14,709 bases of DNA, from NCBI GenBank assembly GCA_903928275.1, contig CAIYQJ010000306.1:1-14709 (forward strand), written 5' to 3'. Shown here piece after piece: positions 7,046 to 13,217 of the stretch. Source of the DNA: an uncultured Chloroflexota bacterium (GTDB lineage: Bacteria; Chloroflexota; Limnocylindria; Limnocylindrales; CSP1-4). The notes beneath the pieces were generated by a model. The model was not told where the DNA came from. It saw nothing but the letters and a program-made list of their open reading frames with translations, and made no database searches. The stretch's first letter is position 1. Each line of letters opens with the position of its first letter. Both the position numbers and the translations under genes were made by a program.

Positions 7046-7077
7046 TTCAGGCGTGTTTCAGCCTCCCGCGCGATAGT
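7046..7077 (+). promoter_or_regulatory. OmpR-type direct-repeat operator and -10, response regulator promoter
   Basis: TTCAG at 7046-7050 and again at 7057-7061 give an 11-bp period. A -10-like GATAGT follows at 7072-7077, 10 nt after the second repeat. The same arrangement precedes two downstream genes (9350 and 10345). In PhoB/OmpR-activated promoters the direct repeats occupy the -35 region and the -10 follows at about this distance. It lies about 100 bp before the response regulator start, suggesting autoregulation. Confidence 0.6.
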
Positions 7078-7160
7078 GGTGTCGCCGCGGCCACGGACGG
7101 CCCGTCCCTCGCCACACCGGCGCGGCGGATCGTCGCAGGCGGCGCGGCAGGAGCCCGCCG

Positions 7161-7829
7161 GTGCATCTGCTTGTCATCGAGGACGACCAGCGGCTCGTCC
7201 GCGTGCTCCGGCGCCTCCTCACGCAGGACCAGCACCTCGTGGAGTCGGCGGGGACGGCCGCGGAGGGGCTCGAGCTCGCCGGTGATGCTGAGCTCGACGT
7301 CGTCATCCTCGACGTGGGCCTGCCGGATGCCTCCGGTCTCGAGGTCGCGCGACGGTTGCGGGCGTCGGGCTCCAGGGTCCCGATCCTCATGTTGACCGGC
7401 AGGGACGCGGTGAGCGCGAGGGTCGCGGGGTTGGACGCGGGCGCGGACGACTACCTCGTGAAGCCGTTCGCGTACGACGAGCTGCTCGCCCGCCTGCGCG
7501 CGCTCGGGCGGCGACCGCCACCCCGCGCGACGCTCCATCTCCGTGCGGGCCCCATCGCGCTCGACGAGGCCGAGCGTCGCGTGACGGTCGACGGCCGGAC
7601 GGTCGCGTTGAGCCAGCGCGAGTACGCGATCCTCGAATGCCTGCTGCGGCGCCCGGGCCAGGTCCTCAGCCGCGACCAGATCCTCGACTACGCGTGGCCG
7701 TACGGGGCCGCGCTCACCCCGAACACCGTCGAGGCATACATCCACCTGCTCCGGGAGAAGCTCGGCACCGAGGCGGCAGCCTGGATCGAGACCGTGCGCG
7801 GCATGGGATACCGACTTCGTGCCGACTGA
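7161..7829 (+). CDS. OmpR/PhoB family response regulator
   Basis: The 222-residue protein has an intact receiver (residues 1-115) and a winged-helix output domain (about 125-222). The phosphorylation pocket is complete: acidic residues Glu7-Asp8-Asp9, phospho-acceptor Asp51 (VVILDVGLPD), switch Thr79 (MLTGRD) and Lys101 (LVKPFAYDELLAR). The C-terminal domain shows LSQREYAILECLLRRPGQVLSR, TPNTVEAYIHLLREKL and IETVRGMGYRL, the DNA-binding winged helix typical of OmpR. It starts with GTG, with CAGGAG 7 nt upstream. It overlaps the histidine kinase gene by 11 nt, so the two are translationally coupled. A direct repeat of the type such proteins bind stands upstream of this gene and of the next two transcription units, so it probably regulates itself and them. 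Confidence 0.93.
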   Translation: MHLLVIEDDQRLVRVLRRLLTQDQHLVESAGTAAEGLELAGDAELDVVILDVGLPDASGLEVARRLRASGSRVPILMLTGRDAVSARVAGLDAGADDYLVKPFAYDELLARLRALGRRPPPRATLHLRAGPIALDEAERRVTVDGRTVALSQREYAILECLLRRPGQVLSRDQILDYAWPYGAALTPNTVEAYIHLLREKLGTEAAAWIETVRGMGYRLRAD

Positions 7830-9315
7830 CCGGCTGCTCGGGGCGGCGGACGATCCGGGCGACGACCTCGCGGGCGCGTCCTTCGGGCCGGGCGCGGCGG
7901 CCGTCAGCGACGAGGGGATCGACGCCGCGGCCGGCCGGCCGCCGTTCGGATCGATGGGCATCCTCGCCGATCCGCTCGCCCCGGGACCCGACGCGACCGG
8001 CGGCGAGCTCGCGGGCGCGGACGTCGCGCTCCTCCGACGGACCCGCCTCCGGCTCACGGCGTGGAGCACGGGCCTCACGCTCGTCGTCCTCGTCGTCCTC
8101 GGCACCGCACTGTACGCGGCCGTCGCGAGCTCCCTCGCCGCACGCGGCTCCGCTCTCCTCGAGACGCGAGCGCAGGACGTCGGCCGGATCATCACCGACC
8201 GGGGGCGGCCGCCCGAGGGACCCGGCCTGGGGTTCGTCTTCGGCGGCTCGGCGAGCGGGACGCTCGCGGTCGTCGTCGGCCCGGACGGCAAGCTCGTGGG
8301 GTTGCCCGCGGGGACGACGGTCTCGGGCCTCCCGATCGAGGCGGGGGTCCTGGCGGCGAACACCGGTACAGCGGACGTCCGCGACATCACCATCGACACC
8401 GTGCCGGTCCGCGTCTACTCGCTGCAGGTGCCGGGCCGCGACGGCGCCTATGTCGTCCAGGTCCTCGGCGAACGCGCCTCCGAGCTGGAGCTGCTTCACA
8501 CGCTCCTCCTCGTCCTGGTGGGTGGTGGCCTTCTCGCTCTCCTGTTCGCGATCGGGCTCGGGTACGTCTACGGCGGGCGCGCGCTCGTCCCGATCCGCGC
8601 ATCCATGGGCCGGCGAGACGAGGCGCTGCGACGCCAGCGCGAGTTCACCGCCAATGCCAGCCACGAGCTGCGGGCGCCCCTGACGATCGTCCGCGCCAGC
8701 GTGGCCGACCTCCAGCGCAACCGGACCGAGCCCGTCGAGCGGGTGGGGGCCGCGCTCGACGACATCGACGCCGAGGTCACGCATCTCACCGCGCTCGTCG
8801 ACGACCTCCTGCTGCTCGCGCGCACGGACTCCGGCGAGGTCGAGGTCGCCTTCGAGCCGGTGGATCTCGGCGACATCGCCGCCGAGGCTGTCGGCCAGCT
8901 CGCGCAGGTCGCCGCCGATCGCGGGATCGGCCTCGTCGCGGACCCGCGTCCCGTGACGATGGACGGCGACCCACTCCGACTCCGGCAGCTCGTGACGATC
9001 CTCGTCGACAACGCGCTGGCGCACGGCCCACGCGGATCGGCCGTCACCGTGACCGTGCGTGACGACGCGGGCTTCGCCACGCTCGACGTGGACGACAGCG
9101 GCCCCGGGATCAGGCCCGAGGACCTGCCGCACGTCTTCGACCGCTTCTGGCGCGCGGACGACGCCCCCGAGGGCGGGACCGGCCTGGGTCTCGCGATCGC
9201 TGCCTGGATCGTGGAGCGCCACGGCGGGACGATCACTGCCGCGAACCGACCCGAAGGCGGCGCGCACCTCGCGGCGCGCTTCCCGGAGCACGACGGCCGG
9301 GAGCGCCGCGCCTGA
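7819..9315 (+). CDS. two-component sensor histidine kinase
   Basis: The 498-residue membrane kinase pairs with the preceding regulator. After about 80 mostly acidic, low-complexity residues comes TM1 (about 80-103), an extracytoplasmic sensor region of about 125 residues with no known domain that I can name, and TM2 (about 232-256). A short HAMP-like linker (LVPIRASMGRRDEALRRQRE) leads to the H-box FTANASHELRAPLT with phospho-acceptor His282. The ATPase part has N-box Asn398 (LVDNALAHG), DVDDSGPGI, VFDRFWRADD and the G2 box GGTGLGLAIAAWIVERHGG. All catalytic boxes are intact. GTG 7819 overlaps the regulator stop by 11 nt but has no strong ribosome site. The long N-terminal lead is unusual and a start closer to TM1 cannot be excluded. 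The signal sensed is unknown. Confidence 0.92.
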   Translation: MPTDRLLGAADDPGDDLAGASFGPGAAAVSDEGIDAAAGRPPFGSMGILADPLAPGPDATGGELAGADVALLRRTRLRLTAWSTGLTLVVLVVLGTALYAAVASSLAARGSALLETRAQDVGRIITDRGRPPEGPGLGFVFGGSASGTLAVVVGPDGKLVGLPAGTTVSGLPIEAGVLAANTGTADVRDITIDTVPVRVYSLQVPGRDGAYVVQVLGERASELELLHTLLLVLVGGGLLALLFAIGLGYVYGGRALVPIRASMGRRDEALRRQREFTANASHELRAPLTIVRASVADLQRNRTEPVERVGAALDDIDAEVTHLTALVDDLLLLARTDSGEVEVAFEPVDLGDIAAEAVGQLAQVAADRGIGLVADPRPVTMDGDPLRLRQLVTILVDNALAHGPRGSAVTVTVRDDAGFATLDVDDSGPGIRPEDLPHVFDRFWRADDAPEGGTGLGLAIAAWIVERHGGTITAANRPEGGAHLAARFPEHDGRERRA

Positions 9316-9349
9316 CCGCCCACCGTGCCCCGCCCGCGGTGCGCGACCG

Positions 9350-9381
9350 TTCAGGACGGCTTCAGGCCGAGAGCGTACACA
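9350..9381 (+). promoter_or_regulatory. OmpR-type direct-repeat operator and -10, protease promoter
   Basis: TTCAG at 9350-9354 and 9361-9365 repeat with an 11-bp period. TACACA at 9376-9381, 10 nt further on, is a weak -10 candidate. It stands 65 bp before the protease ATG and just after the kinase gene, so the protease probably has its own regulated promoter. The first repeat extends to GTTCAGGAC, shared exactly with the site at 10345. Confidence 0.6.
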
Positions 9382-9430
9382 TCTCGCCAGGAGCGGGGCA
9401 CCCACGAACCACCGTCAAGGAGCATCCGCC

Positions 9431-10318
9431 ATGGACACGAACGACCTCGGTCGCGACCTCGATGCGACCGCCGGATCGGCGGAGCCACCGGCCGCTCTTC
9501 AGCGCACCGTCGTCGTCCGGGAGTACCGCGGTCGCGGCGGGACGATGCGCGTCGTCGTGCCGTCCGCCGTCCTGTCCGCGCTCCTCGCGTCTGGCATGAC
9601 CGTCGCGCTCATCGGGGCGACGCGCCCCGCCGGGACGGTCCCGACGGCATCCGCCGCCACGGCGTCGGCGGTGGTCTACACGACTGCCTCGGACGTCTCC
9701 GTCGAGAAGATCGCCGCGACCCTCGAGCCGTCGGTCGTGACGATCCACGCCACGGGCACGACCGGGGGCGCGCCGTTCTCCGGGCAGACGTCCGGCGTCG
9801 GTTCCGGCTTCGTGGTGAGCGCCGACGGGCTCATCCTCACGAACGCCCATGTCGTCGCCGACGCGAGCACGCTCACCGTCGAGTTCTCCGATGGCCGGCA
9901 GGCGCCCGCGACCGTGGTGGCGAGCGACTCGACCCACGACCTCGCGGTCGTTCGCGTCGATCGCACCGGTCTTACTCCCGTCACCCTCGGCGACTCGGGC
10001 GCGCTCGTGGTCGGCCAGACGGCGATCGCGATCGGGAGCCCGCTCGGGACGTTCACGGAGACCGTCACGCAGGGCATCATCTCGGGCCTGGACCGCTCGA
10101 TCGACGTCGCGGACCAGGGGACCCGATCGGTCCACCACCTCACCGGGCTCATCCAGACCGACGCGGCGATCAACCCCGGCAACAGCGGCGGCCCGCTCCT
10201 CGACGGGTCCGGTCGCGTCGTGGGGATCGTCAGCGCCAACGCGACCGACGCCCACGGTGTGGGGTTCGCGATCCCGATCGCGGCCGCCCGCGACCTCCTC
10301 GCCCGCGCGGCCGCCTGA
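9431..10318 (+). CDS. membrane-anchored HtrA/DegP-like trypsin-type serine protease without PDZ
   Basis: The 295-residue protein has about 38 cytoplasmic residues, one membrane anchor (about 40-63), a Ser/Ala/Thr-rich linker, then a trypsin-like domain. The triad is visible: His140 (LTNAHVV), Asp170 (THDLAVVRV) and Ser252 (INPGNSGGPLL). VGSGFVVSADGLILTNAH and GVGFAIPI are typical of the HtrA family. The chain stops right after the protease domain, so the PDZ domain of classic HtrA proteins is absent. It should face outward and cut misfolded or signalling proteins in the envelope. AAGGAG lies 8 nt before ATG 9431. It follows the two-component pair with its own TTCAG repeat operator, which fits an envelope-stress output. 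Substrates are unknown. Confidence 0.9.
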   Translation: MDTNDLGRDLDATAGSAEPPAALQRTVVVREYRGRGGTMRVVVPSAVLSALLASGMTVALIGATRPAGTVPTASAATASAVVYTTASDVSVEKIAATLEPSVVTIHATGTTGGAPFSGQTSGVGSGFVVSADGLILTNAHVVADASTLTVEFSDGRQAPATVVASDSTHDLAVVRVDRTGLTPVTLGDSGALVVGQTAIAIGSPLGTFTETVTQGIISGLDRSIDVADQGTRSVHHLTGLIQTDAAINPGNSGGPLLDGSGRVVGIVSANATDAHGVGFAIPIAAARDLLARAAA

Positions 10319-10326
10319 CACCGACG

Positions 10327-10345
10327 ACCGGCCTGCGTCGCCGGT
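10327..10345 (+). terminator. weak hairpin after the protease gene
   Basis: ACCGGC and GCCGGT pair around a 7-nt loop just after the protease stop. No T-run follows, and its last base touches the next TTCAG operator. It could end the protease transcript, but a 6-bp stem is expected by chance in DNA this GC-rich. Confidence 0.25.
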
Positions 10346-10378
10346 TCAGGACACCTTCAGCCGCATCTGCGAGAAACT
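10345..10378 (+). promoter_or_regulatory. OmpR-type direct-repeat operator and -10, DUF5666 gene promoter
   Basis: TTCAG at 10345-10349 and 10356-10360 repeat with an 11-bp period. A weak -10 candidate, GAAACT (10373-10378), follows at 12 nt. The operator precedes the DUF5666 gene by 98 bp, close to the spacing upstream of the response regulator. It is the third copy in the window. Confidence 0.58.
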
Positions 10379-10458
10379 GACGTACGGCCCGACATGACCT
10401 CCCGTCGGTCAGGGCCCCCTCCGACATCACGACACCCACGACCCGACTGGAGACACGG

Positions 10459-11451
10459 ATGCACGAAGACATGTCGACGCCGCAGCCCCCTGTGACGATC
10501 GAAGTGACCCCTTTGACCGGCGAGCCCGCAGCCGGGCCCGCGCCGTCCGAGCTCGTCGCCGAGCTCCAGCCCGTCCGGAGCAGCCGCTCGCGCGTCCCGT
10601 TCGGGCTCGCGGCGCTTGCCGCGGGCATCGGCGTCGTCGCCATCGTCGGCGTGGCCGTCGCAGGGCCCGGCAGTGGCGGGACTGCGGGCGCCCCCCAGGG
10701 CGTCGCGCTCTTCGCGGGAGCATCGCCCGCCCCCTCGCAGGACGGCAACGGCGGCCAGGGCGGCCACGACTGGGCCGGGCCCGGCGGCCAGAGCGGCAAC
10801 GGATCGGCCGGCCCCGGCGGCGCCCCCGGCAGCGGGCGCGTGGGCATGATGGGCGGCGGCATGATGGGCGGCGCCGTGATGGGCGGCGACCGCCTCGGCG
10901 GCGCGCGCGGCGCCGTGTCCGTCACGTCCGTCAGCGGCACGCAGCTCGCGCTCCGCACCGACGACGGCTGGACACGCACGATCGACGCCTCGGGCGCCGC
11001 GATCACGAAGGGCGGCGCGGCCGCCACGCTCACCGACATCGCCGTGGGCGATCACATCGCCTTCGCGGAGCAGCGCAACAGCGACAACACGTACACCGTC
11101 ACGAAGATCGAGATCGTCGTGCCGCGCGTCGCCGGCACCGTGACGGCCACGAGCGCCTCCGGCCTCACCCTCAAGGCCCGGGACGGCTCGTCCGTCGTGG
11201 TCACCGTCTCGCCCACCACGACGTACCGCGTCGCCGGGAAGCAGTCGGCGACTCTCGCCGACATCAAGGTCGGCGACATCGTCATGGCGAGCGGAACGAA
11301 GGCGGCCGACGGCTCGATCGCCGCGACGTCCGTGGACGCGTTCACCGCCGGCACCGGCGGCCCCGGCACGGGCGCCCCGGGCGGCGGCTGGAACGGCCGG
11401 CATGGTCCCGGCGGCCCGGACGCCAGCCCCTCGATCATCCCCGGCGCCTGA
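10459..11451 (+). CDS. DUF5666 domain membrane protein
   Basis: The 330-residue protein has an N-terminal cytoplasmic tail (about 46 residues), one membrane segment (about 47-69) and a long Gly/Pro/Ser-rich linker (about 70-145) containing a Met-Gly repeat around GMMGGGMMGG. Two successive beta-rich units of about 65 residues follow. Each has the DUF5666 pattern of 'V..V....L.L...DG', a short polar turn, and 'L.DI.VGD.I...' (LTDIAVGDHIAF and LADIKVGDIVMASG). The tail is again Gly/Pro-rich. It is probably anchored in the membrane with the repeats outside. The function of DUF5666 is unknown; the repeats resemble small ligand-binding or scaffold beta barrels. GGAGA lies 5 nt before ATG 10459. 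The upstream TTCAG repeats tie it to the two-component system. Confidence 0.82.
   Translation: MHEDMSTPQPPVTIEVTPLTGEPAAGPAPSELVAELQPVRSSRSRVPFGLAALAAGIGVVAIVGVAVAGPGSGGTAGAPQGVALFAGASPAPSQDGNGGQGGHDWAGPGGQSGNGSAGPGGAPGSGRVGMMGGGMMGGAVMGGDRLGGARGAVSVTSVSGTQLALRTDDGWTRTIDASGAAITKGGAAATLTDIAVGDHIAFAEQRNSDNTYTVTKIEIVVPRVAGTVTATSASGLTLKARDGSSVVVTVSPTTTYRVAGKQSATLADIKVGDIVMASGTKAADGSIAATSVDAFTAGTGGPGTGAPGGGWNGRHGPGGPDASPSIIPGA
10843..10887 (+). repeat. three tandem 15-bp units coding for Met-Gly repeats
   Basis: GGCATGATGGGCGGC occurs twice without change (10843-10857 and 10858-10872). A third copy, GCCGTGATGGGCGGC, follows at 10873-10887. They encode GMMGG, GMMGG and AVMGG in the linker of the DUF5666 protein. 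The in-frame repeat could vary in copy number by slippage without breaking the frame. Confidence 0.85.
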
Positions 11452-11477
11452 CCTGACCCCACCATTGCCACGCATCC

Positions 11478-11512
11478 GAAGAGGCCCGGCCGCTCGGCGG
11501 CCGGGCCTCTTC
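11478..11512. terminator. 16-bp perfect hairpin terminator after the DUF5666 gene
   Basis: GAAGAGGCCCGGCCGC (11478-11493) pairs with 11497-11512 without mismatch around the loop TCG. It lies 26 bp after the stop of the DUF5666 gene and before the cysteine operon. There is no T-run, as is common for hairpin terminators of high-GC bacteria. It is the strongest local hairpin I found in the window and closes the two-component region. Confidence 0.75.
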
Positions 11513-11606
11513 GCGCCCTCGCCCCACGGATCCGCCGGATGATCGCCGTGCCGGGTGGGGCAGCCGACGTGTCGAGGCCGCGCTGGCGCCGGACCCCGTG
11601 GCACGC

Positions 11607-11612
11607 TATCCT
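11607..11612 (+). promoter_or_regulatory. candidate -10 box of the cysteine operon
   Basis: TATCCT ends 9 nt before the ATG of the leader ORF, so transcription would begin at or just before that codon and the leader ORF would be leaderless or nearly so. The -35 region has no good match. Confidence 0.45.
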
Positions 11613-11621
11613 GCCGACCTC

Positions 11622-11714
11622 ATGACCGACCAGCAGTTACGCGCCCTCCAGGGTGAACCCTGTATGTGTCGCCGGCGAGTGCCGGCGGGGTGCGTGCACG
11701 CGATCGGTCGCTGA
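11622..11714 (+). CDS. 30-codon cysteine-rich leader peptide upstream of the cysteine operon
   Basis: The ORF begins with ATG 9 nt after a -10-like TATCCT and has no ribosome site, as in leaderless transcripts. Its peptide starts MTDQQLRALQGEP and contains Cys14-Met15-Cys16, three Arg, and Cys24. Both Cys codons of the C-M-C run are TGT (11661-11663 and 11667-11669), and codon 6 is TTA (11637-11639), a rare codon in such GC-rich DNA. The run ends exactly where a 7-bp hairpin begins (11670). The stop is 88 bp before the DUF4395 start. Cys-rich leaderless small ORFs are known to act as cysteine-responsive attenuators in mycobacteria, and I infer the same role here. The peptide itself need not be stable. 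It could still be a chance ORF. Confidence 0.45.
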   Translation: MTDQQLRALQGEPCMCRRRVPAGCVHAIGR

Positions 11715-11794
11715 CGCAGAACCTCCGCCGGGCCTCGCGACCCCCACGTCGAGCGACGCGCGTCCGCGCGTCGACCGCCCTTCTCGACCGGAGG
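11649..11794 (+). promoter_or_regulatory. candidate attenuator with mutually exclusive RNA stems
   Basis: Hairpin A pairs CAGGG with CCCTG around TGAA (11649-11662). Hairpin B pairs CGCCGGC with GCCGGCG around GAGT (11670-11687). The 3' arm of B can instead pair, as 11682-11691, with 11721-11731 (10 bp, one bulged T), so the two stems exclude each other. Within 11721-11731, CCTCCG (11722-11727) is also the exact complement of the Shine-Dalgarno CGGAGG (11789-11794) of the DUF4395 gene. A further 8-bp hairpin (11754-11773, loop GTCC) lies between. Ribosome stalling at the leader Cys codons would cover the 5' arm of B and favour the long stem, freeing the ribosome site. All pairings were found by eye. 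Confidence 0.42.
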
Positions 11795-11802
11795 CCCTCC
11801 TG

Positions 11803-12315
11803 GTGCCCATCTCTCTCACCCCGCCCGCGCGCGCCATCGACCCGCGGGGCCAGCGCTTCGGCGCCGCCGTCTCCGCGGTCGTCCTCGCGATCGCGTTCCT
11901 CCTCGGCCTGCCCTGGCTGGCTGCCCTCGTCGGCCTGAACCTCGCTGTCTCCGCGGCGTTCGGGACGCGCCTCTTCCTCCCCGGCCGCGCCTGGCCGTTC
12001 GTCCGCCGCTCGCTCCGCCTCGGACCGGTCGAGCCCGAGCACGAGTACCCGCCGCGCTTCGCCCAGGCGCTCGGCGCCACGTTCATCGGCCTCGGCGCGG
12101 TCGCGTTCCTCGCCGGCTTCGCGCCGGTCGGCTGGCTCCTCGTCGGCACCGTGGTCGCGCTCCAGACGCTGCTCGCGGCGACCGGGATCTGTGTCTGGTG
12201 CCGGCTCTACTTCCTCCGCTGGTGGGTCCCCGCGGCGTTCGCGCGGCTCATCGGTCGGACGGACCGTGTCGCGCGCCTCTCGTTCGGCGGACCGCTGCAA
12301 AGCCCGGATGCCTAG
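11803..12315 (+). CDS. DUF4395 family membrane protein
   Basis: The 170-residue protein starts with GTG after GGAGG at 8 nt. It has four hydrophobic segments (about 20-36, 38-53, 93-110 and 114-133). Family marks are the N-terminal DPRGQRFGAAVSAVVL, the early NLAVSAAFG, PPRFAQALGATFIGLG, and a late CxxC (Cys130-Val-Trp-Cys133) at the end of the last segment, then LYFLRW. The function of DUF4395 is unknown. Relatives often lie beside thioredoxin-like or sulfurtransferase genes, and the CxxC suggests thiol chemistry or metal/sulfur handling. Here it stands first in the operon, and its end overlaps the cysE start by 8 nt, which ties it to cysteine synthesis. The open frame runs back to 11653, but that part overlaps the leader region and has no domain. 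Confidence 0.83.
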   Translation: MPISLTPPARAIDPRGQRFGAAVSAVVLAIAFLLGLPWLAALVGLNLAVSAAFGTRLFLPGRAWPFVRRSLRLGPVEPEHEYPPRFAQALGATFIGLGAVAFLAGFAPVGWLLVGTVVALQTLLAATGICVWCRLYFLRWWVPAAFARLIGRTDRVARLSFGGPLQSPDA

Positions 12316-13204
12316 CACGGCGGCGATCGTGGCCCTCGACATCGATGCGAGACTGCGGGACATGAACGGACACGAACGCGAACATGCCTTCGCCGAGGAG
12401 CTTGCGGCGGGACGGCGACACACCGACGGGCTCCCGCTCCGCCGCAGCGTCGCCGGCTTCGTCGACGGGCTCCTGGGGCTTCTCTTCCCGCAGCTCTCGG
12501 AGGAGGGCGATGCGACCGCCGACGAGATCGGCGCCCGCCTCGCCCTCATCCGGCGCGACCTCCGCGATCTCATGAAGCCGATCGAGGAGCCGTCCCGCGC
12601 CGAGGACGTCGCCGTCGCCTTCACCGACGCGCTGCCCGACCTGTACGCGCGGATCCGGCTCGACGCCGACGCGATCGTGGCCGGTGACCCGGCCGCGGAG
12701 AGCATCGACGAGGTCGTCTCGGCCTACCCGGGCTTCCTCGCGATCGCGACGCACCGGATCGCGCACGAGATCCACCACCACGGCATCCCCATCCTGCCGC
12801 GCCTCCTCTCGGAGGTCGCGCACGGCCGGACCGGGATCGACATCCACCCGGGAGCGTCGATCGGCCGCTCGTTCTGCATCGACCACGGCACCGGCATCGT
12901 CATCGGCGAGACGGCCGTCATCGGCGACAACGTGAAGGTCTACCAGGGCGTCACCCTCGGTGCCCTGTCCGTCGCGAAGAGCAACGCGGGCAAGAAGCGT
13001 CACCCCACGATCGAGGATCGCGTGGTCCTCTACGCGAACGCGACCGTGCTCGGGGGCGACACGGTCGTGGGCCACGACAGCGTGGTGGGCGGCAACGTCT
13101 GGCTCACGAACAGCGTCCCGCCGTACTCGCTCGTCTACCACACCAGCCAGGTCCGGATCCGGAGCGTCAGCGACGGGTTCGAGGCCGCCGACTTCGTCAT
13201 CTGA
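12308..13204 (+). CDS. cysE: serine O-acetyltransferase (EpsC/CysE type)
   Basis: The 298-residue enzyme makes O-acetyl-L-serine from serine and acetyl-CoA in the cytoplasm. An alpha-helical N-terminal part (about residues 1-165, with YPGFLAIATHRIAHEIHHHG) precedes a left-handed beta-helix of hexapeptide repeats: GIDIHPGASIGRSFCIDHGTGIVIGETAVIG, with active-site His193, then KVYQGVTLGALS and a lysine-rich loop NAGKKRHPTIED. The chain ends in DFVI; a C-terminal isoleucine is the residue that inserts into CysK in known cysteine synthase complexes. ATG 12308 overlaps the DUF4395 stop by 8 nt and has no ribosome site, so coupling is likely; ATG 12362 is an alternative. The stop is 13 bp before cysK. 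Confidence 0.92.
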   Translation: MPSTAAIVALDIDARLRDMNGHEREHAFAEELAAGRRHTDGLPLRRSVAGFVDGLLGLLFPQLSEEGDATADEIGARLALIRRDLRDLMKPIEEPSRAEDVAVAFTDALPDLYARIRLDADAIVAGDPAAESIDEVVSAYPGFLAIATHRIAHEIHHHGIPILPRLLSEVAHGRTGIDIHPGASIGRSFCIDHGTGIVIGETAVIGDNVKVYQGVTLGALSVAKSNAGKKRHPTIEDRVVLYANATVLGGDTVVGHDSVVGGNVWLTNSVPPYSLVYHTSQVRIRSVSDGFEAADFVI

Positions 13205-13217
13205 ACCGGAGGTACCC

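Noticed and set aside
11649..11687. Tandem hairpins upstream of the cysteine operon as a known riboswitch (guanidine-II/mini-ykkC or SAM type)
   Set aside because: Loops are TGAA and GAGT, not the ACGR loops of guanidine-II, and no SAM-I or SAM-II core motif is present. A leader-peptide mechanism fits better.
12191..12307. Start of cysE at ATG 12191
   Set aside because: The added residues are Ser/Arg-rich shadow sequence overlapping the DUF4395 gene. Similarity to serine acetyltransferases begins after 12308.
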